64,000 nucleotides of DNA, taken from the NCBI RefSeq assembly GCF_036711975.1, contig NW_027248940.1:4216001-4280000 (forward strand), read 5' to 3'. A program made the position numbers and the translations under genes. The stretch is from Onthophagus taurus. Lineage: Eukaryota > Arthropoda > Insecta > Coleoptera > Scarabaeidae. Shown piece by piece: positions 57,309 through 64,000 of this stretch. The notes below the pieces were generated by a model. The model ran no database searches, was not told where the DNA came from, and saw nothing but the letters and a program-made list of their open reading frames with translations. Positions within the stretch are counted from its first letter, which is position 1. Each line of letters starts with the position of its first letter.

Positions 57309-58871
57309 GTATTAATTGAAACAATGTTTCGTTTGAGAAAAAAAATTCTTTCGGTTATTCATATATAAACAGAAGTAAAAATAATTAAAAATACCACTAA
57401 TATGATCTAAATTTAACTTTATATTTAAATGACCTACATAAATTATTGGAATGTTTATGTTTAATTTGTTTACAAATAAGAATTTTATTTTAGTTACCAT
57501 TTTAATATATTTTGTATACATATTTACTAAATATATTTAATGCATACCTACTCTTATACTTACTTTATATGTTCTAATCAATGAGAAAACAGAATAGTAG
57601 AAATTATTGACTGATAATTTTGAAATTTGGTACAGTAGGCGGTAAGTAACAAGTATCGTACCATATCGTACTTCTATTATTATTTTTCCTACCTTAAGGT
57701 ATGATTTTGTTGCAGCGTCCACCGTCTGCGCCCTGGGTGGTATGCTCAGAAATGCTTCCTCAGCATATGCATATCTTTTGAGGAAGCATGTATGAGCATC
57801 TTGTCCAGGATGCAGACGCTACACCTCAACGAAATTATATCTTTACATACATATGTACATCCCTGAAACGTCAACGAAACCTTTCAGAAATTATTTTTAA
57901 ATGTTTATGATACATACTATTAATGTAATGTAAATGTAAACAAAACATTACAGAAATAATTCAAAACCATTAATGAAACATTTTAGTAGTGTACCGTAAT
58001 TGTCAGCTGTATGTTGCAGAAACGTTTCAATAGAAACGTTTCAATAAAACATAAAAAGGGTCGGACATTAGCAGTTTCAGACACGTTTCATCTATGTTTC
58101 AGAAATATGTCGAAGAACGTTTCATGTTTCAATAATATGTATCAGAAATGTTTCTGAAACGCAAATTTGTTTACTGGGCAGGCGCTGATGAAGATATTCC
58201 AGACATGTTTCAGACACATTTGTAGCGAAATGTTGCAAATGCAATGTTTCTGCTACATATTTTAATGATATTTCATAAATATTTCTACTAAAATGTATTT
58301 GATACATATCTTTAGATACTTTCCGTAAAAATCGTATCTGTCACGTATATGAAACGTACTTCTAAGATGTTTCATTTAATTCACTGTACGTTAAAATTGA
58401 AATGTTTCACAGATGTTTCTTGTTTACTGGGCTGAATTGACAATAAGAAAAATATTTGATTTGTACGAGTTTCACTGTAAAGAAAATAATTTAAAAGCAG
58501 TTAATGAATAGAGATTTTAATCTACACTTCCACCAACCACGCAAAGACACATGCCAAAAATGTGAACCATGAAGAAGAGAAAAAACTTATGGAAGAACAT
58601 GATATTCATTTAAAACTAGCAGAATCAGCTAGAAATGCGTTAAAACAAGATCAAGAACTAGTATCAAGTAATCCATCTTATTATTTTGGCTTTTCTTTCG
58701 ATTTGCAGAAAGCGTTACCACTCCCAAAGCTAACTACTTCAGTAGCTTATTATAAATGCAACATGTACATTTTAATTAAACTAAAACTAGAACTAACACT
58801 AGCACTATCACAAGAACTAACACTAGACCTAGAACTAAAATCTTTCGGGTTAAGCAGTGCGTTTTTTGAAA

Positions 58872-58925
58872 AAATGTTTGACGTTTCGGATGCCATGTTG
58901 CAACCTTCTTCAGAAACAAGTTCGA
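58872..58925 (-). ncRNA. Hammerhead-like motif, inverted left end of the Penelope-like element
   Basis: Reverse complement of the motif at 61,084, with identical TTGTTT / CTGAAGA / hairpin / CGAAACGTC / AAACA parts. Confidence 0.5.
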
Positions 58926-59122
58926 AGTGACGAATTCGTTTTAAAATTTGACAATAAATACATGAAAAGGTAATTAATAACTAATTAGTGACTAATTGTC
59001 AACTAAGTTGTTTTGTCAAATACGGGTGGAGAAAGCTTCGTTGAGTTCACCAACATCTTCCATGTGCGGCTGAGTTCCCAGCCATCTTCTCTATTCATGT
59101 TATTCCCAAAAAAAACAACGAT

Positions 59123-60996
59123 TTGCCAATTGAAACAGTCGTTATCAACCGATCAAGCGTCCCATTAACAGAGGAGGAAACTAAAGTACTCGCCAAAGGC
59201 TTAAATTATGCAGTTGCTCCAAAGAGGGTTCCCAAAGAAGAAATTATATGTGAAGTGGAAGCCGCTATTCGCAGAATACCTGCAGTGAAAGCAGAGGAAA
59301 TTCGTCAAGACATAGCAAGAGTGCTTAACGAGCGATAAGGGAAAAACCAGACATTATCATCCTACCAGCGGACAAGGGGAATGCGACCGTGGTTATGGAC
59401 AGAAAGGAATACGACGACAACATCAAGAGCCTTTTGGACCCAGCCACCTATAAGAAAATAAAAAAGGACCCAACCGACAAGGTAGTAAGGAAGATGAAAG
59501 AACTGGTAAAATCCACAGAAATCCCAGCAGATCAACAAAAAAGCTTATTCGTACAGGCTCCAGTACCACCAAGGATATATGGATTACCCAAAATCCATAA
59601 ACCAGACGTCCCACTACGCCCTATTGTCAGTGCCATAAATTCTCCCACCTATCAACTAGCAAAACACCTTTCCAAGATTCTGTCTCCTTTTACAGCTAAA
59701 CAGAGTCATATGTCAGAGATTCCACACATTTTGTAGAATCAATTAGGAGTATGAAGCTACACCCTCAGGATATGCTGGTAAGTTTTGACGTGGAATCTCT
59801 ATTCACCAGAGTACCAGTCAAGGATGCCGTGGATGGTCTTCGCCAGAAACTCATCCCGGAGGGTTTGCCCAAGTATGTCCCAGGACTAGTGGAATACTGC
59901 CTATCGTCGACATATTTCAGCTGGAAGGGGGAATTCTACGAGCAATGCGAAGGAGCAGCCATGGGATCACCTCTGTCTCCTGTGATAGCCAATTTTTACA
60001 TGGAGATGTTTGAAGAGGAGGCGCTAAAGAAGAGTCCTTGGAAACCGAAGCTATGGCTCCGTTACGTCGATGACACTTTCGTAATCTGGCAACATGGAAA
60101 AGAGCAACTCCAGGAATTTCTAGACCACCTCAATTCACAGCACCCCATGATAAAATTTACCATGGAAACAGAAAATGTAAAACAATTGCCATTCCTGGAT
60201 GTGTTAGTCACTAGGAAAACAGATGGGGGCATGGAACTGGGAGTATATCGAAAGAAGACACATACGAATAGGTACCTACCTGCAGGCTTCATCCCACCAC
60301 CACCCACAACAGAAGAGGTCCGTGATTCAAGCCTTATTCCAGCGAGCAGAGAGGATATGCGATAAAGAGAACCTAAGAAAAGAAGAAAGATTCCTAGAAG
60401 ATGTGCTGCAGAAGAACGGCTACACGCTGAGAGATATCCGACGATCCATCAAACCACACAAACAGAAGGATGACTCGGTAAGTACGACACCAGCCGGTTT
60501 TATCTGCCTTCCTTATGTTTCAGGTGTGACGGGGCGAATTGCGAGGCGTCTGAAGAAGAATGATATCGTGGTACGATACGGTACGGTCAGCAAAATACAA
60601 AACGCTCTTCCGATAGCCAAAGACAGGCTACCCCCATTAAAGGGAGCGGGAGTCTACCGGCTATCTTGCAGTTGCGGGAAATATTACGTTGGCCAAACTG
60701 GACGTAACATCGAGTGCCGCATCAAGGAACACGAAAGAGACGTCCGACTAAGGAAGATCCAACAATCTGCAGTCGCAGAGCATTGCCACAAAGGAGGACA
60801 CAGCATAGAGTTCGAAAAAACCAAAGTGCTAGCAAGAAACGGACATTACTTCCAAAGATTGACGAGAGAGGCGATAGAGATTCATCGACATGGGAATAAC
60901 ATGAATAGAGAAGATGGCTGGGAACTCAGCCACACATGGAAGATGTTGGTGAACTCAACGAAGCCTTCTCCACCCGGATTTGACAAAACAACTTAG
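59123..60996 (+). pseudogene. Penelope-like reverse transcriptase with GIY-YIG endonuclease, frameshifted
   Basis: Order of blocks: 59,123-59,338 N-terminal helical part (VPLTEEETKVLAKGLNYAVA); 59,340-59,720 IIILPADKGNATVVMDRKEY, PPRIYGLPKIHKP, RPIVSAINSPTYQLAKHLS; 59,751-60,280 DMLVSFDVESLFTRVPVKDA, AAMGSPLSPVIANFYMEMFE, LRYVDDTFVIW (RT catalytic Asp pair) and FLDVLVTR; 60,290-60,996 linker, PYVSGVTGRIARRLKK, GVYRLSCSCGKYYVGQTGRN (GIY-YIG) with RIKEHERD, ending FDKTT-stop. This domain order is that of canonical Penelope elements. Frame breaks occur near 59,335, 59,710 and 60,275, so the copy is inactive unless these are sequence errors. Confidence 0.9.
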
Positions 60997-61083
60997 TTGA
61001 CAATTAGACACTAATTAGGTAATTAGTTATTAATTACCTTTTCATGTATTTATTGTCAAATTTTAAAACGAATTCGTCACTTC

Positions 61084-61135
61084 GAACTTGTTTCTGAAGA
61101 AGGTTGCAACATGGCATCCGAAACGTCAAACATTT
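61084..61135 (+). ncRNA. Hammerhead-like ribozyme motif at the 3' end of the Penelope-like element
   Basis: TGTTT pairs perfectly with AAACA (helix I). CTGAAGA is followed by A and GGTTGC..GCATCC (helix II, one mismatch), then GAAAC and GTC. Helix III would be only two pairs without a loop, as in minimal Penelope hammerheads thought to act as dimers. The additional A before helix II departs from the strict consensus. Confidence 0.5.
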
Positions 61136-62415
61136 TTTCAAAAAACGCACGGCTTAACCCGAAAGATTTTAGTTCTAGGTCTAGTGTTAGTTCTTGTGAT
61201 AGTGTTAGTTCTAGTTTTAGTTTAATTAATATCGGCCGTGAAAGCCTTCGTACTTATATGTATATTTTAAATTTAGGCATACACAATTTCCACAACGATC
61301 ATGTATTCATGTACGCTTGGGATGAAACAAAAGCTTCTAGAGGTTCCCAAGAAGTGGCTTCATGCCTCTTCAGACACCGTAAAACTCTAAAAAGTGAAAA
61401 ACATATCATTGCATATAGTGACATGTGTGGAGGACAAAATAGAGACATTAAAATATCTTTAACGTGGTTAAAAATTGTTCAATCGATGGAAAATTATGTG
61501 GAAATCATAGACCACAAATTTTTAATATCAGGTCATTCATTTTTACCTAATGACGGAGATTTTGGCGTTATCGAAATGTCGTTAAAAAGAAATCATTTAC
61601 TGTATGTGCCACACGATTATTATAATATAATAATAAAATGTAGAAAAGGTAATACTTTCATACTAAATTTAATGAAACAAGAGGATTTTATATCAACAAG
61701 ACTCTTAGAAGAAGCAGTTTACAGAAGATCTAAAAATACCAACGGGGAAAAAATAAACTGGCTGCAAATATGCTGGATGCGATTTTTAAGAAATGAACCA
61801 TATAAAGCTTTATATAAAACAACCATGGATTTATTGCCACGTCAGGGTAGACCTAAAAAATTTGGAAATATTGTATTGCCATCATTATACAAAAGTATAA
61901 GAAGCATCACATCACTAAAATACCGACGCATGATGGACTTACTGCGACATATACCTCCGGAACACCATAACTACTTTAAATCCCTTCCGCATACTGCGAA
62001 TGTTAACGAATAACTTGTTATTAAATTTAATTGTTTTCTTCTAAAACTATAAAGTATATAAAATGGTTTTTAGTTTTTTAAACTATATGCAACAGACTTA
62101 AGCTGTTTCACATTTAATAACAAAACAAATTTTTATTTTGAAAGTGACCTAAGTCCTTTCAAGGTAAGCAAGGACATATTATACACTTAATAATAGCAAT
62201 TTTTTAATAGGAATTATAAAATTAACTCTCTTAAATACGATTTAGCATTGCGAGTTAACCACATATCCTACATATATTTTTAATTTTGTAAAAACGCAAA
62301 ACCTTAAATATGTCAAATTAAAGATAAATGAACTTAGGCTACTTTCAAAATAAACGGCTCATATAAAAGTCTTTATTTATGTTAAATGAATTTTTAAACA
62401 GTCTTTTTTGTTTTA

Positions 62416-62574
62416 GGTTCACAAAGAATCTCGGGAGCAAGAACTGTGACCCGTAAATACTTATTCGACCGCATGCAGAGCTTTAATTTGCCTAACTTCT
62501 GTCATGCGGAGCGTACTCAGAAGAACAAATTAAGACCTTTAAATCCACCTTTTCTCACTTTAAAAGCCAATTAA
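62416..62574 (+). pseudogene. Exon-like transposon fragment, family unknown
   Basis: After an acceptor-like TTTTGTTTTAG, the frame SQRISGARTVTRKYLFDRMQ, SFNLPNFCHAERTQKNKLRP, LNPPFLTLKAN is open to a stop at 62,572. It looks like the end of a coding gene. I do not recognise the family. Confidence 0.4.
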
Positions 62575-62581
62575 GACAAAG

Positions 62582-63037
62582 GTGGTCAAAGGCTCAGAAG
62601 AAGGAAGGTGTTTTGCAAATACAATGATTAAGATTCGGTCTAATGTAGAAGAAGGCGTGATCGTTCATGCTGCTCAGATTCAGTTGCGGAAAAGTGGAAA
62701 ACGAAATGCTTCCGATATATTAAAAGAAATCACCAATACTAGTCCGAAACGTGCAACAAAATATAAGAGGGCATTTTCTGAAATAAGAAAAGAACAAACT
62801 GGCCCTCTTACACCATTGCAAGCATTGGCAATGTTTGTAGAAGCTGATTTAAGTCGTCGACAGTACGAAATAATTAGATATACCAACAAAAAGTTCTTCC
62901 CTTGTTACAGCCTTTTACAAAAGACAAAACAAGAATGTTACCCACCGCCAGAGGCATGCAAAGTAACAAGTACCTGCGCTGAAAGCGAATTACAATCTTT
63001 GATTGATCTAACCGTAAGGAACTGTAGGATTAAATGA
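62582..63037 (+). pseudogene. Fragment of a multicopy insect transposon-associated protein, unassigned
   Basis: 151 codons including VEEGVIVHAAQIQLRKSGKR, NASDILKEITNTSPKRATKY, TPLQALAMFVEADLSRRQYE, TNKKFFPCYSLLQKTKQECY and VTSTCAESELQSLIDLTVR. I recognise the pattern (S.R.YE.IR..NK.F.PCY.LLQ..K.ECYP..VTSTCAE..LQ.L.DHT) as the N-terminal part of a protein family found in many copies in insect and other invertebrate genomes. It stops just after that part (NCRIK-stop), so this is a truncated copy. The biochemical role is unknown to me. Confidence 0.5.
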
Positions 63038-63099
63038 GAAAGAACGAGATAGCCAAAAGATAATATGTAAATGAGGTTGTGACGGATCTCAGCAATCTA

Positions 63100-64000
63100 C
63101 CCAGTAAACAAGAAACATCTGTGAAACATTTCAATTTTAACGTACAGTGAATCATGAAACATCTTAGAACTACGTTTCATATACGTGACAGATACGATTT
63201 TTACGGAAAGTATCTAAAGATATGTATCAAATACATTTTAGTAGAAATATTTATGAAATAGCATTAAAATATGTAGCAGAAACATTGCATTTGCAACATT
63301 TCGCTACAAATGTGTCTGAAACATGTCTGGAATATCTTCATCAGCGCCTGTGAACGTATGCGCATGTGCCAAGCCGCGGTGACACGTTAGCGTCTTGTCA
63401 CATCTTGTTCAATCTTGTTCTAGTGTTCTGTTCTCAGTTCGAATGAATTCGAATCGTTCGAATATTGGTTTAGAATGGCGCAGGTAAGTTTTGTATAAGT
63501 TCTTTTATATATCACCACTAGATTTAGCTAATGAAAATACGGCTGGTGAACACTATTTAAAGAAAGAATTTTACGTTTTCATATATTTTAGTGGCAGTTA
63601 GGAAGAGCTTCAATTTAACTGATAAAGAATATAAACTGGTAGTAAGCAAATGGTTACGACAAGCGAATTTACGTTATAATAGGCGAAATAAGGAAACCGC
63701 AGATGAGACACGATAATAATAAAGAATATTGTTATTTTCTTTTAGTATTCTTTCTTTCGTCTCGTAGAAATACTGAAAACGTAGTGCAAGAATCGCAGCT
63801 CAAATATGAAACAAATTTAAAAATTTTGTGATGCCATTTCTCCATATACAGGGTGGTGTCCATTTAATGTGAGACAAGCGATTATCTCGAAAACGGTTTA
63901 TTTTACATAAAAATGAAAGTTCTTCTGTGCGAAAGGGGAAACCATATGACGATAATATTTTTTGACCTTGACCTTATTTTCAAAGTTATATGAAGGTCAC
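63100..64000 (+). mobile_element. Second copy (one arm) of the CCCAGTAAAC element, cut by the window edge
   Basis: CCCAGTAAACAAGAAACATC at 63,100 is followed by the same module as 55,706-55,960, the CATCAGCGCCTGTGAACGTA block, ATGGCGCAG-GTAAGT (63,475-63,489), the AVRKSFNLTDKEYKLVVSKW frame (63,591 onward) and the CCATTTCTCCATA site that is occupied by a mariner, as in the left arm of the first copy. Confidence 0.85.
63849..64000 (+). mobile_element. Mariner-like element, left end only
   Basis: CAGGGTGGTGTCCATTTAAT after TA at 63847-63848, matching the end of the mariner at 55,192 nearly base for base up to the window edge (TGAGACAAGCGATTATCTCG, TTTGACCTTGACCTTATTTT). Confidence 0.85.

Larger units (their letters stand above)
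52583..58431. mobile_element. 5.85-kb near-palindromic element with CCCAGTAAAC termini
   Basis: It begins CCCAGTAAACAAATTTGCGT and ends with the inverse GTTTACTGGG. CT flanks both sides (52581-52582, 58432-58433), and removal restores the host transposase frame (KYLHP-ELTIRK), so the boundaries are firm. Left arm (52,583-55,710) and right arm (55,975-58,180) are inverted versions of each other around a central 55,706-55,960 module that is repeated in inverse at 58,180-58,431. Arms are rich in TTTCTGAAACAT/ATGTTTCAGAAA words and each carries an ATGGCGCAG-GTAAGT micro-exon. The left arm holds a mariner, the right arm a piggyBac-like MITE. No transposase of its own was recognised, so it is probably non-autonomous. 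Confidence 0.78.
58776..61257 (+). mobile_element. Penelope-like retroelement flanked by an inverted copy of its own end
   Basis: Inserted in the transposase gene between ATGTACATTTTAA (58763-58775) and ATGTATATTTTAA (61258-61270), a 13-bp target duplication with one mismatch. The right end (60,887-61,226) and left end (58,776-59,113) are inverted copies of about 330 bp (GAAGATGGCTGGGAACTCAG, CGTCACTTCGAACTTGTTTC). An extra stretch of about 30 bp lies before the right duplicate. Such inverted partial second copies are common for Penelope elements. The coding region is on plus. Confidence 0.85.
52315..62013 (+). pseudogene. Transposase-like gene of the TIR element, split in three pieces
   Basis: Piece 1 (52,315-52,580): LLKYSEGRLKRVLKSKNVGN..LRGRLPGSSRK, NHINSFPKFESHYTRDHN, interrupted by a 40-bp foldback insert, then NRKYLHP. 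Piece 2 (58,434-58,775): ELTIRKIFDLYEFHCKENNL, a stop, PRKDTCQKC-like sequence, EEHDIHLKLAESARNALKQD, SFDLQKALPLPKLTTSVAYY. Piece 3 (61,258-62,013): LNLGIHNFHNDHVFMYAWDE, IAYSDMCGGQNRDIKISLTW, DHKFLISGHSFLPNDGDFGV, ending NVNE-stop. I recognise this as a multicopy insect transposon protein (WDE..GG..SD.CGGQNR) but cannot name its superfamily. Asp/Glu in AWDE, YSDMCGGQNR and GDFGVIE could form an RNase-H-like centre. It is non-functional here. Confidence 0.7.
52238..62361 (+). mobile_element. TIR DNA transposon of unassigned family, swollen to 10.1 kb by nested insertions
   Basis: Left TIR TGAGCCGTTTATTTTGAAAG..TGGCCCAAGTCCATTT and right TIR in inverse (TGAGCCGTTTATTTTGAAAG..TAGCCTAAGTTCATTT) agree over about 40 bp, flanked by TA (52236-52237, 62362-62363; the ATAT context leaves the target size slightly uncertain). 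Removing the palindromic element (52,583-58,431) and the Penelope-like insertion (58,776-61,257) leaves about 1.8 kb with one plus-strand transposase-like gene in three pieces. Confidence 0.75.

Overview
The window is animal nuclear DNA, most likely from an insect and plausibly a beetle. It holds spliced genes with GT..AG introns, AT-rich non-coding sequence, and many DNA transposons and Penelope-like elements typical of insect genomes. Two host genes are clear. On the minus strand, a ZC3H4 / Suppressor-of-sable homologue (CCCH zinc-finger protein) runs from about 16.7 kb down to 4.8 kb in four recognised coding exons; its first coding exon was not found. On the plus strand, a PPM1D/Wip1-type PP2C phosphatase has four coding exons from 18,903 to 46,710 that join to a complete 692-residue frame. 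The two genes lie head to head across about 2.2 kb.

Layout: 1-4,028 is a hAT (BED-finger) transposon inserted in a Tc1/mariner copy, with the 8-bp target duplication visible. 4,812-16,716 is the ZC3H4/Su(s) gene; its introns hold a degenerate 21-bp minisatellite, a 63-bp minisatellite, a Tc1 remnant, a hAT remnant and a mariner copy. 18,903-46,710 is PPM1D. Its 25.5-kb second intron holds a TIR element with 21-bp repeats inside, a 110-bp-arm palindrome with hammerhead-like motifs, a multi-exon Mutator-like transposase/YqaJ exonuclease element interrupted by a 440-bp MITE, a CACTA-like element with 3-bp TSD, and about 13.1 kb of 174/183-bp satellite DNA with higher-order repeats.

46.7-64 kb holds no recognised host gene and is a transposon graveyard: a PIF/Harbinger derivative, hAT and piggyBac-like MITEs, then a 10.1-kb TIR transposon broken by two nested insertions. 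One is a 5.85-kb near-palindromic element (termini CCCAGTAAAC, 2-bp CT duplication) that itself carries a mariner. The other is a frameshifted Penelope-like retroelement with RT and GIY-YIG domains, flanked by inverted copies of its own end. A second copy of the palindromic element's arm, with a mariner at the same site, runs off the right edge.

The transposon ORFs nearly all carry frameshifts, deletions or insertions; the two host genes look intact. Exon boundaries were read by eye from splice signals, frame continuity and remembered family motifs. No alignment or database search was run.
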